A stretch of 64,000 nucleotides of DNA from Curtobacterium sp. MR_MD2014. GTDB lineage: Bacteria; Actinomycetota; Actinomycetes; Actinomycetales; Microbacteriaceae. Position 1 is the stretch's first letter; each line of letters starts with the position of its first letter. The notes beneath the pieces are model-generated. The model was not told where the DNA came from. It saw only the letters and a program-made list of their open reading frames with translations, and searched no databases. Positions 36,249 through 45,166 of the stretch are shown here, piece by piece. The stretch covers positions 2,790,001-2,854,000 of the forward strand of contig NZ_CP009755.1 of NCBI RefSeq assembly GCF_000772085.1, read 5' to 3'. The position numbers and the translations under genes are program-made.

Positions 36249-37493
36249 GTGAAACGATCGTTTTCGTTACCGACCTCCGTCCTGCTCGCGAGCGGGCTGG
36301 GGCTCGTCGCTGCGACCTACGGCCTGGTGCGCCTGGCGTTCGGGCTCTTCCTGCCGGACGTCCAGCGCGACCTCGGCTTCGGCACGGACGTCGGCGGTGC
36401 GGTGTCCTCGGGCGCCTCGGTCCTGTACTGCACCGGTGCCGTCGTGGGGTTCCTGCTCGCGGGCCGCGCTGCCCGGTGGCTCGTCGTGGGCGCGGCGCTC
36501 ACCGCAGGCCTCGGCGCGATCACGACGGCGGCGAGCGCGACGACCGTCGTGTTCGGGGTGGCCGCCGTGGTGGCGTCGACCGGGGCCGGGCTGGCGTCGC
36601 CGGCGATGGTGCAGCTGGTCGCCGGCCGGCTCGACGGCGCCGCACGCGACCGGGCCCAGGCGGTGGTGAACTCCGGGACGGGCCCGGGGCTCGTCGCGGC
36701 CGGGGTCCTCGCGCTCGTGCTGCTGCCGGACTGGCGCACCGCCTGGGCCGCCGCCGGCGTGGTCACGCTGCTGGTCGGGGCGGTGGTGTTCCTCGCGGCC
36801 GGAAGAAGAGCACCGGACGCGCGCTCCACCCCGGCAGCGGCCCAGCGCTCCGCGCTCCAGCGCCCCGCGGTCCGGCGCCCCGCGGTTCGGCGCCCCGCGC
36901 TCCGCGCGGCGCTCCCGGGACGGTCGTGGTTCGGCGCACAGGTCGTGCCGGTCGTGGTCGCGCTCCTCCTCGGTGCGGGCTCGGCGGTGGTCTGGACCTA
37001 CGGCCGCTCAGCGCTCGTCGGAGCCGGCGTGCCGAGCGGACTGACGGTCGTCGCGTGGATCGCGCTCGGCGCCGGCGGGGCCTCGGTCGCGGTGACGGCA
37101 CGGTGGACGAGCGGGCTGCCCGCTGCCCGCCTGTGGCTGCTGACGACGACGCTCGCCGCCGTCGCGGTGCTCACGCTCGGCCTGCTGCCCCACGTCGTCG
37201 GGGCCGCACTGGTGGCGTGCGCGCTGTTCGGGTGGGGCTACACCGCGGCGACGGGCGCGCTCATCGCCTGGACGACCGAGATCGACCAGGACCACGCGGC
37301 CGCGGGCACCGCGCTGCTCTTCGTGGTGCTCGTCGCCGGCCAGGCACTCGGGGCAGCGGCGGCCGGCGTGCTGGTCGGGCCAGCGGGCACGGCGACGACC
37401 TTCACCGCGGCAGCCGCCGTCGTGGCGGTCGCTGCCACCACACCGCTCGTCGTCGCCCGGCGGGACCTGCGGCCGGCGGCACCCACCCGGTAG
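36249..37493 (+). CDS. MFS transporter, efflux-type
   Basis: 414 residues with eleven to twelve helices. GTG start at 36249 has no ribosome site and lies beside the operator; it may be a leaderless message, or the true start may be downstream. PDVQRDLGF after TM1 and RLDGAARDRAQAVVNSGTGPG after TM4 fit the YbfB/CynX-like MFS group. The central loop contains a 15-base tandem repeat (RPAVRRPAVRRPALR). Controlled by the divergent TetR gene; substrate unknown. Confidence 0.8.
   Translation: MKRSFSLPTSVLLASGLGLVAATYGLVRLAFGLFLPDVQRDLGFGTDVGGAVSSGASVLYCTGAVVGFLLAGRAARWLVVGAALTAGLGAITTAASATTVVFGVAAVVASTGAGLASPAMVQLVAGRLDGAARDRAQAVVNSGTGPGLVAAGVLALVLLPDWRTAWAAAGVVTLLVGAVVFLAAGRRAPDARSTPAAAQRSALQRPAVRRPAVRRPALRAALPGRSWFGAQVVPVVVALLLGAGSAVVWTYGRSALVGAGVPSGLTVVAWIALGAGGASVAVTARWTSGLPAARLWLLTTTLAAVAVLTLGLLPHVVGAALVACALFGWGYTAATGALIAWTTEIDQDHAAAGTALLFVVLVAGQALGAAAAGVLVGPAGTATTFTAAAAVVAVAATTPLVVARRDLRPAAPTR
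36252..36263. promoter_or_regulatory. TetR-type operator at the MFS gene start
   Basis: AAACGATCGTTT, a perfect 12-base palindrome (imperfectly extending to GAAACGATCGTTTTC), between tetR and the MFS gene. It overlaps codons 2-5 of the MFS reading frame as drawn. Confidence 0.65.
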
Positions 37494-37503
37494 CGTTGCC
37501 CGC

Positions 37504-38772
37504 ATGGGGTGGACGAGGGAGGGGTGGGCCCGGTTGCCCGTCGGACCGCGGGAGCACCGGCAGGACGCACTGCTCGCGCTCGTGCTCGGCGTCGGGTTGG
37601 CCGTCACGACCACGCTGTACGGCGCCGCGGGCGTCTACGAGGACGACCAGGCGCCGTGGTGGGTGTCGGCGCTCATGGTGGTCGCGAACGCCGCGCCGAT
37701 CGCGTTCCGCCGCCGCTGGCCGATGACCGTCGCCGTCGTGTCCGCGCTGGCGTTCGCCGCGACCCAGCTGCTCCACGTCCCCGAGATCATCCTCGTCAAC
37801 TTCACCCTCTTCATCGCGCTGTACACGGTCGGGGCGTGGTGCTCGGACCGGATCCGCGCCGAGGTGGTCCGCTGGGTGATCATCGGCGGGATGTTCGCGT
37901 GGGTGTTCCTCGCGCTCTCGTTCGGGTGGGCGGTGCCGAACGCGCTGCCGAACGACGACGACGCCCTGATCCCGCCGTACATCGCGTACTCGCTCGTGAA
38001 CATCCTCATCAACGTGCTGTACTTCGGCGGCGCCTGGTACGCCGGCAACCGCGCGTGGGCAGCCGCGGTGGCCAAGCACGACCTCGCCGAACGCACCGCG
38101 GAGCTCGCCGCCGAACGAGAGCGCACGGCCGCCCAGGCGATCACCCTCGAGCGCGTGCGGATCGCCCGCGAGCTGCACGACGTCGTGGCCCACCACGTGT
38201 CGCTGATGGGTGTCCAGGCCGGAGCCGCCCGACGCGTGGTCGGCCGCGACCCGGAGCAGGCGACCGCCTCGCTCACGGTGGTCGAGGACAGCGCACGCAC
38301 CGCGGTCGAGGAACTCCGCCGGATGCTGGGGACCCTGCGCGAGGACGACCCCGGCGCGAGCGCGACCGACACCGCGCCGAGCACGGCCGGGCTCGGTCGG
38401 ATGCCGGAGCTGGTCGACGCCGTCCGCTCCTCGGGCCGGGACGCCGGGCTCGTCGTGGTCGGTGACGAGCGCTCGGTGCCGCCGACCGTCGGGGCCGTGG
38501 CGTTCCGCATCGCGCAGGAGGCCGTGACGAACGTCGTCAAGCACGCCGGCCCCACCGCCCGCGCGGACCTGCGCCTGCGGTACCTCGACGACGGCATCGA
38601 GGTCGAGGTCGCCGACGACGGACACGGCGCCGGCGCGGTCCGCGACCCCGCCGGCAGCGGGCTGGGCCACGTCGGCATGCGGGAGCGCGTCGCCGCCGTG
38701 GGCGGTCGCATCGAGATCGGGCCCCGCGCCCGGGGAGGGTACCTGGTACGGGCATGGCTGCCGACGACCTGA
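37504..38772 (+). CDS. Sensor histidine kinase, NarL-type partner
   Basis: 422 residues. Five to six N-terminal helices (residues 20-180) sense an unknown signal. A coiled stretch (AERTAELAAERERTAAQAIT) leads to the HisKA_3 phosphoacceptor His225 in RIARELHDVVAHHVSLM and an HATPase domain with N-box RIAQEAVTNVVKHAG and VADDGHGAG. It phosphorylates the response regulator next door. Its stop overlaps the regulator start by 19 bases. Confidence 0.92.
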   Translation: MGWTREGWARLPVGPREHRQDALLALVLGVGLAVTTTLYGAAGVYEDDQAPWWVSALMVVANAAPIAFRRRWPMTVAVVSALAFAATQLLHVPEIILVNFTLFIALYTVGAWCSDRIRAEVVRWVIIGGMFAWVFLALSFGWAVPNALPNDDDALIPPYIAYSLVNILINVLYFGGAWYAGNRAWAAAVAKHDLAERTAELAAERERTAAQAITLERVRIARELHDVVAHHVSLMGVQAGAARRVVGRDPEQATASLTVVEDSARTAVEELRRMLGTLREDDPGASATDTAPSTAGLGRMPELVDAVRSSGRDAGLVVVGDERSVPPTVGAVAFRIAQEAVTNVVKHAGPTARADLRLRYLDDGIEVEVADDGHGAGAVRDPAGSGLGHVGMRERVAAVGGRIEIGPRARGGYLVRAWLPTT

Positions 38773-39461
38773 CGATCGTGCTCGCGGACGACCAGGACCT
38801 GGTGCGTGCCGGCTTCCGCGTCATCCTGGAGTCCGAGCCGGGCTTCCGCGTGGTCGGCGAGGCCCCGGACGGCGGCGCCGCGGTCGACGCGGTCGTCGCG
38901 CTGCGACCCGACGTCGTGTGCCTCGACGTCCAGATGCCCGGCGTCGACGGGCTCGAGGCGGCACGACGCATCGGCGCGCTCCCGGACCCGCCGGCGGTGC
39001 TCGTGCTCACCACGTTCGACGACGACGACGCCCTGTTCCAGGCGCTCGAGGCGGGGGCGAGCGGGTTCCTGCTGAAGAACGCCTCCCCCGAACGGCTGAT
39101 CGACGCCGTCCGCACGGTCGCCGCCGGGGACGCCCTGCTCGCCCCCGACGTCACGCGCCGGGTGATCAGCCGCGCGACCGCCGGGCACGGGCCCACCTGC
39201 CCAGCGCACGCCGGCCACACGGCGTCCCCGGTCGACGACGGTGCGGCCGCCATCGCCGCCGCGGGGCTCACCGAACGCGAGGCCGAGGTCCTGCGACTGC
39301 TCGCGCGCGGCTGCAGCAACGCCGAGATCGCCCGCGCGCTCTTCGTCGGCGAGGCGACCGTCAAGACGCACGTGTCGAACGTCCTGCAGAAGACCGGCGT
39401 GCGCGACCGCATCCAGGCGGTCGTGTGGGCCTTCGAGCACGGCGTCTCCTCCGCGGCCTGA
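38754..39461 (+). CDS. NarL/FixJ-family response regulator
   Basis: 235 residues. Receiver with phospho-Asp58 in VVCLDVQMPGVDG, Thr near 87 and Lys in GFLLKNASPERL. The linker (about 140-165) is unusual in carrying CPAHAGH. The LuxR-type HTH is LTEREAEVLRLLARGCSNAE ... VKTHVSNVLQKTG. Probably controls the ABC exporter 130 bases downstream, a common pairing. Confidence 0.93.
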   Translation: MAADDLTIVLADDQDLVRAGFRVILESEPGFRVVGEAPDGGAAVDAVVALRPDVVCLDVQMPGVDGLEAARRIGALPDPPAVLVLTTFDDDDALFQALEAGASGFLLKNASPERLIDAVRTVAAGDALLAPDVTRRVISRATAGHGPTCPAHAGHTASPVDDGAAAIAAAGLTEREAEVLRLLARGCSNAEIARALFVGEATVKTHVSNVLQKTGVRDRIQAVVWAFEHGVSSAA

Positions 39462-39591
39462 CGGACCCCGCTCCCCCGCGCGGTGGAGCCGGGGCGTCGG
39501 GAAGTCCCGCCTCCCGCCGGAGGTGGGCAGCGCCTCCCGGACCGTAGCGTCGAGACGTCGGCGAGGACCGCCGGCGGAAGGGGAACGGGCG

Positions 39592-40473
39592 ATGCTCACC
39601 ATCGAAGGCGTGACGAAGCACTTCGGCGACCGCCGGGTGCTCGACGACGTGGGGTTCTCGGTCGGCAGCGGCCGGCTGACCGGGTTCGTCGGCGGCAACG
39701 GCGCCGGCAAGACCACCACCATGCGGATCCTGCTCGGCGTCCTGCAGGCCGACACCGGGCGCGTGTCGATCGACGGCACCGAGGTCGGCCCGACCGACCG
39801 CCGCCGCTTCGGCTACATGCCCGAGGAACGCGGGCTCTACCCGAAGATGCCGGTCGCCGAGCAGATCACCTACCTCGCACGCCTGCACGGTGTCGACAAG
39901 CGGACCGCGGGGCAGCGGACCACCGCGCTGCTCGAACGACTCGACCTCACGCAGCACGCGAGCGACGCCGTCGAGAAGCTCTCGCTCGGCAACCAGCAGC
40001 GCGTGCAGGTCGCTGCGGCGCTCGTCCACGACCCCGAGGTCCTGGTGCTCGACGAGCCCTTCTCGGGCCTCGACCCGATGGCCGTCGACACCGTGCTCGG
40101 CGTGCTCCGCGAGCAGGCGGCGAGGGGTGTCCCGGTGCTCTTCTCGAGCCACCAGCTCGACGTGGTCGAGCGGCTGTGCGACGACGTCGTCGTGATCGCC
40201 GACGGGACGATCCGTGCCGCCGGCTCCCAGGAGGACCTGCGCCGCAGCGCCGGCCCCGCCGCGTGGGAGCTGCTCGTCGACGGCGACGTCGCGTGGATCC
40301 GCGACGAACCCGGCGTGACCGTGCGCGAGTTCGACGGCGGGTACGCGGTGTTCGAGGCCGACGAGCCCACGGCGCAGCGCATCCTGCAGCGCGCCGTCCA
40401 GCACGGCACGGTGGGCTCGTTCGCCCCGCGCGTGCCCCGTCTCAGCGAGGTCTTCCGGGAGGTCGTCCGATGA
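39592..40473 (+). CDS. ABC transporter ATP-binding protein (NatA-like)
   Basis: 293 residues. Walker A GGNGAGKTTT near residue 36, signature LSLGNQQRVQVAAAL near 133, Walker B VLVLDEPFSGLDP and switch His in SSHQL. The C-terminal 70 residues form a DUF4162-type extension usual in NatA/CcmA exporters. GGAAGGGGAA precedes the ATG. It pairs with the permease (ATGA overlap) to form an exporter for sodium, drugs or peptides; substrate unknown. Confidence 0.92.
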   Translation: MLTIEGVTKHFGDRRVLDDVGFSVGSGRLTGFVGGNGAGKTTTMRILLGVLQADTGRVSIDGTEVGPTDRRRFGYMPEERGLYPKMPVAEQITYLARLHGVDKRTAGQRTTALLERLDLTQHASDAVEKLSLGNQQRVQVAAALVHDPEVLVLDEPFSGLDPMAVDTVLGVLREQAARGVPVLFSSHQLDVVERLCDDVVVIADGTIRAAGSQEDLRRSAGPAAWELLVDGDVAWIRDEPGVTVREFDGGYAVFEADEPTAQRILQRAVQHGTVGSFAPRVPRLSEVFREVVR

Positions 40474-41546
40474 CCAGCCACTTCGTCGACGCCGTCCGGC
40501 TCGTGACCGTCCGCGAGATCCAGGCCCGCGTCCGCAGCAAGGCCTTCGTGGTCTCCGCCGCGATCCTGGTGCTCGCCGTCGTCGTGTCCGTCGTCATCGC
40601 GGGCATCATCGGCAAGGCGACCGCCGACGACACCACGCCCGTCGCGGTGGTCGACGGCGTCTCGCTGCAGTCCACCGACGGCCTCGACGTCACCCCGACC
40701 ACCACCGTCGCCCAGGCCGAGCGCCTCGTGCGGAGCGGTGACGTGGACGCCGCCGTCGTGCCGTCCGACGACACCCTCGGGTACAGCGTCGTCGGGCTCG
40801 AGGACACCCCGACCGACGTCGTCGGTGCCCTCAGCGTCACCCCTGCGGTGGAGCTCCTGCAGCCCGGCACGCTCTCGGCGGGCCTGGTGTCCGCCATCGG
40901 CATCCTGTTCGGCGTCGTCTTCTTCACCTCCGCCGTGACCTTCGGGTCGTCGATCGCGCAGAGCGTCGTCGAGGAGAAGTCGACGCGGGTGGTCGAGATC
41001 CTGATGGCCGCCATCCCGGCCCGTGCCCTGCTCGCCGGGAAGGTGCTCGGCAGCAGCATCATGGCGTTCGCGCAGATCATCGCCATCGCGATCGCCGGCG
41101 CCGTGGCCCTCGCGGTCACCGGGCAGGACAACCTGTTCACGTTGCTCGGCCCCAGCGTGCTCTGGTTCGTCGGCTTCTTCGCCGTCGGCTTCGTGCTCAT
41201 CGCCGCGCTGTTCGCCGCGTCCGCCGTGCTCGTCTCCCGCCAGGAGGACGTCGGCAGTGTCACGATGCCCGTGATGCTCCTCGTGATGATCCCGTACATC
41301 CTCATCGTCTCGGCGGCGGACAACGAGACGATCGTCGGGATCATGTCGTACGTCCCGTTCAGCGCGCCGATCGGGATGCCCATGCGGATCTTCCTCGGCA
41401 CCGCCGAGTGGTGGGAGCCGATCCTGTCGCTGCTGCTCGTCGCCGCGTCGGTCGTCGTGGTCGTCGCCGTGGGCGCGCGCGTCTACGAGAACGCGCTGCT
41501 GCGGACCGGCGGACGGGTGAAGCTGACGGAGGCGATCCGCGGCTGA
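40470..41546 (+). CDS. ABC transporter permease (NatB/ABC-2 type)
   Basis: 358 residues. TM1 at about 25-47, a large extracytoplasmic domain (50-145), then five C-terminal helices from about 150. SVVEEKSTRVVEILMAAIPA is the ABC-2 signature region linking the coupling helix. It forms the membrane part of the preceding ATPase. Downstream lies the palindrome array. Confidence 0.92.
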   Translation: MTSHFVDAVRLVTVREIQARVRSKAFVVSAAILVLAVVVSVVIAGIIGKATADDTTPVAVVDGVSLQSTDGLDVTPTTTVAQAERLVRSGDVDAAVVPSDDTLGYSVVGLEDTPTDVVGALSVTPAVELLQPGTLSAGLVSAIGILFGVVFFTSAVTFGSSIAQSVVEEKSTRVVEILMAAIPARALLAGKVLGSSIMAFAQIIAIAIAGAVALAVTGQDNLFTLLGPSVLWFVGFFAVGFVLIAALFAASAVLVSRQEDVGSVTMPVMLLVMIPYILIVSAADNETIVGIMSYVPFSAPIGMPMRIFLGTAEWWEPILSLLLVAASVVVVVAVGARVYENALLRTGGRVKLTEAIRG

Positions 41547-42110
41547 CGCCGCCGCACGACGGACGGGAGGCGCGGCGCCGGCTGGCACCGCGCCTCCCGT
41601 CCGGAACGCGGATACGCCGGGCGCGGGGCGCCCCGCACAACCAGACGCACGTCACGCCACGAAACCGCACGGCGCGACGTGCCTCCCGTTGTGCGGGAGC
41701 CCGTCACGCCACGCGGACGCCGCCGGACGGGAGGCGCGGTGCCGGACCGGACCGCGCCTCCCGTCCGGAACGCGGCCGCGCCGGGCGCGGGGGCGCGAGG
41801 CGCCCCGCACAACCAGGAGCACGTCGCGCCACGGAACCGCGCGGCGCGACGTGCCTTCCGTTGTGCGGGAGCACGTCGCGCCACGCGGACGCCGCCGGAC
41901 GGGAGGCACGGGACCGGACCGCACCGCGCCTCCCGTCCGGAACGCGGCCGCGCCGGGCGCGGGGCGCCCCGCACAACCAGGAGCACGTCGCGCCACGGAA
42001 CCGCGCGGCGTGACGTGCCTTCCGTTGTGCGGGAGCACGTCACGCCACGCAGGCGTCGCCGACGCGACGGCTGACGCACGGTGCCGGCTGGCACCGTGCC
42101 GCCGGGCCCG
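41547..42110. repeat. Gene-free repeat array: three composite units of about 165-172 bp
   Basis: Three tandem units begin near 41558, 41723 and 41895, period 165, 172 and 165. Each has a GACGGGAGGC-type hairpin (41560-41603, 41723-41768, 41895-41940) followed by a GC-rich spacer with a larger inverted repeat: CCGCACAAC ... GCACGTCGCGCC ... GGCGCGACGTGC ... GTTGTGCGG, then a third direct copy of GCACGTCGCGCC. A separate 10-bp hairpin (42076-42099) precedes the YeiH-like stop. Open frames through it are low-complexity and repeat in all phases, so no protein is called. Confidence 0.9.
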
Positions 42111-43187
42111 TCAGAGCTGACCGAAGGCCGCCTGCACGCCCAGGCTCGTCCCCGCGACGAGCACCCACAGCACGATGCCGAGCAGCATCGGCCGGAACCC
42201 GGCCCGGCGCAGCGCCGAGAAGTCCGTCGAGACCCCGACGGCCGCCAGCGCCACCGTGATGAGGAACGTCGCCGCCGTCGAGAACCCCGGGGCCGCAGCC
42301 GCGGGCAGGACCCCGGTGGTCCGGAGCAGGACCACGACGAGGAAGCCGACCAGGAACCACGGGACCAGCCGCAGCACGCGGACGCCCCCGGCGCGACCCG
42401 TACCGTCGACGGCGGCGGGCTGCGTGCGGGCGGTGCGGCGCGCCTCCAGGCCGGCGAGCCCGATCACGATCGGGATGATCATCAGGGTCCGCACGAGCTT
42501 GACGACGACGGCGGTGTCCGTCGCCTGACGGCCGTAGACCGTGGCGGTCGCGACGACGGAGGACGTGTCGTTCACGGCGGTCCCGGCGAAGACGCCGAAC
42601 GCGTGCTGGGACAGGCCGAGCGCGTGGCCGACGAGCGGGAAGACGAAGACCGCGGCGATGTTGCAGAGGAAGATCGTCGACAGGGCGTAGGCGACCTCGG
42701 CGCTGGCGGCACCGACCACGGGGGTGACGGCGGCGATGGCCGATGCGCCGCAGATGCCCGTGCCGACCCCGATGAGCGTCCGGAGCGTGCTCGACACCCG
42801 GAGCAGCCGACCGATCCCCCACGCCGCGACGAGGCACACCACGAGCGTGGTGAGCATCACGGGGAGGGTCTCGCCGCCGATGCGCAGGACCTCGCCGATC
42901 GACAGCTGTGCGCCGAGGAGCACGACCGCTGCCTGCAGGACGCGGCTCGACGCGAACTTCACGCCGGGCTGGAGCCCACCGAGGTCGGCTGCTCCGTCGT
43001 CCTGGGCCCGTCGACGCCGGACGAGCCAGCCGACCAGCGCACCGAGCAGGACGGCCGGCACCGGACCGCCGACGACAGGGACCGCGCGGCCGACCAGGGT
43101 CGCGGCGACGCCGATCACGACGGCGAGCGCGACACCGGGCAGGGCAGCGACGAGCGCCGGGCGGGACAGGGGCATGCGGACCAGCAT
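42111..43187 (-). CDS. YeiH-family (UPF0324) putative sulfate/anion exporter
   Basis: 358 residues, about ten to eleven membrane helices. Signature pieces: GGLQPGVKFASSRVLQAAVV, GVGTGICGASAIAAVTPVVG, ALSTIFLCNIAAVFVFPLVG and FAGTAVNDTSSVVATATVYG, all typical of YeiH/UPF0324. Some members are linked to sulfite or cysteate handling; activity here is unproven. MPLSRP at 43175 is an alternative start. Confidence 0.88.
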   Translation of the reverse strand: MLVRMPLSRPALVAALPGVALAVVIGVAATLVGRAVPVVGGPVPAVLLGALVGWLVRRRRAQDDGAADLGGLQPGVKFASSRVLQAAVVLLGAQLSIGEVLRIGGETLPVMLTTLVVCLVAAWGIGRLLRVSSTLRTLIGVGTGICGASAIAAVTPVVGAASAEVAYALSTIFLCNIAAVFVFPLVGHALGLSQHAFGVFAGTAVNDTSSVVATATVYGRQATDTAVVVKLVRTLMIIPIVIGLAGLEARRTARTQPAAVDGTGRAGGVRVLRLVPWFLVGFLVVVLLRTTGVLPAAAAPGFSTAATFLITVALAAVGVSTDFSALRRAGFRPMLLGIVLWVLVAGTSLGVQAAFGQL

Positions 43188-43225
43188 CCCACCGTCCGGT
43201 GCCCAGGCGGTACGGGCAGGCTGAG

Positions 43226-43909
43226 GTGGTGGACCATCAGTCGGAGCCGTGGGTGCAGCGACTGCGAGACGGCGTCGTGCCGCCGCTGTGGCCGTTCGTC
43301 GCGGGCGCGCTCGGCCTGTTCGCCGTCGCGGTCGGCGTGCTCGTCGTCGAGGCCCGGTTCGTCGACCAGGCGTCGCTCACCGGCCGCGGCTCGCTCGCCG
43401 TCCTCCTGCCGCTGCTCGGCGCCGTGGGATGCGTCGCCGCGCCGATCAGCGCCTGGCGGGACGGACGACGGGACCGACGTGCGCTCCGGCACGCGCACGG
43501 CCACGGCCGGGGTCGACCGGCGTTCCACCTCCCGGTCTCCGCCCGCGGCACCATCGCCGGACAGGACCTCCCCGACCCGCGGATCGCGCTCGTCACCGTC
43601 GACCGGAGCGGGCTGCTCGGCTGGTCCCCCGTGTCACCCGACCCGGTGGTGACGATCCCCTGGACGCGCGTCGCACGGATCGACCTGGCCACGAAGGACC
43701 ACCGCGGACGACGGGAGGACTACGGGCTGTGGCTCACGCTGACGGACGGCGGACCGTTCGTCCTCGAACCGCGTTCGGCACTCGGTCGACCGTTCAGCGC
43801 GTCCCAGCCCCGGCTCGACGTCCTGCGGGACGTGCTGCGGGCGCTGCGCCCCGGGTCAGGGCCCGGGTCCGGGTCCGGGTCCGCCGGTCGACGCGGAGCA
43901 CCGCGCTGA
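43226..43909 (+). CDS. Hypothetical membrane protein (227 aa)
   Basis: Starts at GTG (43226 or the next codon). Two N-terminal helices (about 20-42 and 53-72), then a soluble domain (100-205) with the PH-like pattern IPWTRVARIDLATKDHRGRR ... LWLTLTDGGPFVLEP, and a Gly/Ser tail encoded by a gggtcc hexamer repeat. The soluble part resembles bacterial PH domains by eye. Divergent from YeiH by 38 bases. Confidence 0.7.
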   Translation: MVDHQSEPWVQRLRDGVVPPLWPFVAGALGLFAVAVGVLVVEARFVDQASLTGRGSLAVLLPLLGAVGCVAAPISAWRDGRRDRRALRHAHGHGRGRPAFHLPVSARGTIAGQDLPDPRIALVTVDRSGLLGWSPVSPDPVVTIPWTRVARIDLATKDHRGRREDYGLWLTLTDGGPFVLEPRSALGRPFSASQPRLDVLRDVLRALRPGSGPGSGSGSAGRRGAPR

Positions 43910-43928
43910 GTGACAGGGCGGCGGGACG

Positions 43929-44552
43929 TCACCGGGCGGGCGGGACGTCTCCGGACATCTCAACGCGACCGGCAGCGTCGTCCCACGTGTACGTCGCGGT
44001 CGCTCGGCCGGAGGGGTCGGCGTTGCTGTCCGCACCCTGCGGGTAGCGGTACTCGACGCGGATCGTCCCCGCGGACTCCCGCGTCACCTGCGGGACGAAC
44101 GGGTACTGCTCCTTCGTCGCCGTCCCCAGGTACGTCCCGTCGTGGAAGAGCAGGATCGCGACCGGCGAGCTCGCGGTGCCGTCGACGACGCTGACGGTCA
44201 CCGCGGACAGCGCGGCGCAGCCGTCGTAGACCGAGGTGTCGGCGTTCGACGCGTCCCACCGCGCCGACTCGAGGCCGGCGGGCAGCGGGAGGTCGGCGAT
44301 CGGACCAGCGGCGGCGGCGGCCCCGTCGGACGGTCCGCAGGAGGGTGTCACGGTCGGCGTCGACGACGGGCCCGGGGTCCCGCTGCCCGTCGTCGACGAC
44401 GAGGACGACGCCGAGTTCGAGGGCGTGACCGTCCGCGTGACGGTCGCGGTCGGGCCACCGGCGCCCCCGCCGGTGCACCCCGCGAGGGCGAGGGACGCCC
44501 CGGCGACGATCAGGAGCAGGCCGGCGGGACGGGAGTGACGTGTGGTGCGCAT
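43929..44552 (-). CDS. LppP/LprE-family lipoprotein
   Basis: 207 residues. Signal peptide with lipobox LALAGC (Cys26), a Ser/Thr/Pro-rich linker (30-75) and a C-terminal domain with conserved YDGCAALSAVTVSV, AILLFHDGTYLGTAT and VEYRYPQG, the pattern of the actinobacterial LppP/LprE family. Located on the outer membrane leaflet; function unknown. Convergent with the 227-aa membrane protein, 19 bases apart. Confidence 0.85.
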   Translation of the reverse strand: MRTTRHSRPAGLLLIVAGASLALAGCTGGGAGGPTATVTRTVTPSNSASSSSSTTGSGTPGPSSTPTVTPSCGPSDGAAAAAGPIADLPLPAGLESARWDASNADTSVYDGCAALSAVTVSVVDGTASSPVAILLFHDGTYLGTATKEQYPFVPQVTRESAGTIRVEYRYPQGADSNADPSGRATATYTWDDAAGRVEMSGDVPPAR

Positions 44553-44724
44553 GGGACCACCCTGCCCGCCGCGCTGCCCGGATGTTCATCCCCCGACCGC
44601 ACCGACGCCTGGAGACCCCACCGCCTGTCGGCGTACCATCCAGGCGGAAGCAAGGGCGGTTCCGAACACCTCCCGAGCACCGACCTCACGGGCCGGTCGA
44701 GTCAGACACAGATCAGAGCACGCC

Positions 44725-45066
44725 GTGACCGAACACCTCATCGAGTACGTCGCCCGCGACCGGACGGGCATCACCACCGTCGTCACCACGACCGGTGTCT
44801 TCGACGTCGACACCGTCATCGACCACATCCGCGCCGGGCACGCCGGCTACTACGTCGCGGCCGATTCGTGGAAGCGGACGCCGGTCCGGAGCATGTCGTT
44901 CATCGGCGGTTCCTACCTGTTCGCGAACTGGGACGGCTCGAAGCGGAACATGCTCCACGACCTCGCCTTCCGGATGCCGACCCGCGCGGTCGAGGTCGTC
45001 CAGCAGCCGCGGCGCTCGTGGCGACTGACGCGCGCCCTGCGCGGGCTGTTCTCACGGGCGGCCTGA
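44725..45066 (+). CDS. Hypothetical protein (113 aa)
   Basis: Starts at GTG. Residues 1-85 alternate strands and helices (IEYVARDRTGITTVVTTTGV ... DHIRAGHAGYYVAADSW), ending in a basic tail RRSWRLTRALRGLFSR. No membrane helix, no recognised family; vaguely DUF3892-like. A palindrome follows the stop. Confidence 0.6.
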   Translation: MTEHLIEYVARDRTGITTVVTTTGVFDVDTVIDHIRAGHAGYYVAADSWKRTPVRSMSFIGGSYLFANWDGSKRNMLHDLAFRMPTRAVEVVQQPRRSWRLTRALRGLFSRAA

Positions 45067-45086
45067 ACCGCCCGTACCCGGCTGCG

Positions 45087-45134
45087 GACGGACGGGAGGC
45101 TCGGTGCCGGTCGGCACCGAGCCTCCGTTCCGTC
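45087..45134. repeat. Palindrome, GACGGGAGGC family copy 10
   Basis: 15-bp perfect stem GGAGGCTCGGTGCCG/CGGCACCGAGCCTCC (45095-45109, 45112-45126) with a 2-base loop and further partial outer pairing, between convergent stops at 45066 and 45167. Confidence 0.85.
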
Positions 45135-45166
45135 ACGCCCCGCCTCGCGGGCCGCGCGGCTCGTCG

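Noticed and set aside
41652..42120. Open frames of 90-200 residues through the repeat array on both strands
   Set aside because: They follow the repeats in several phases, lack ribosome sites and codon bias, and read as Arg/Ala/Pro shadow sequence.
43853..43885. gggtcc hexamer repeats as a regulatory site
   Set aside because: They simply code the Gly/Ser tail of the 227-residue membrane protein.
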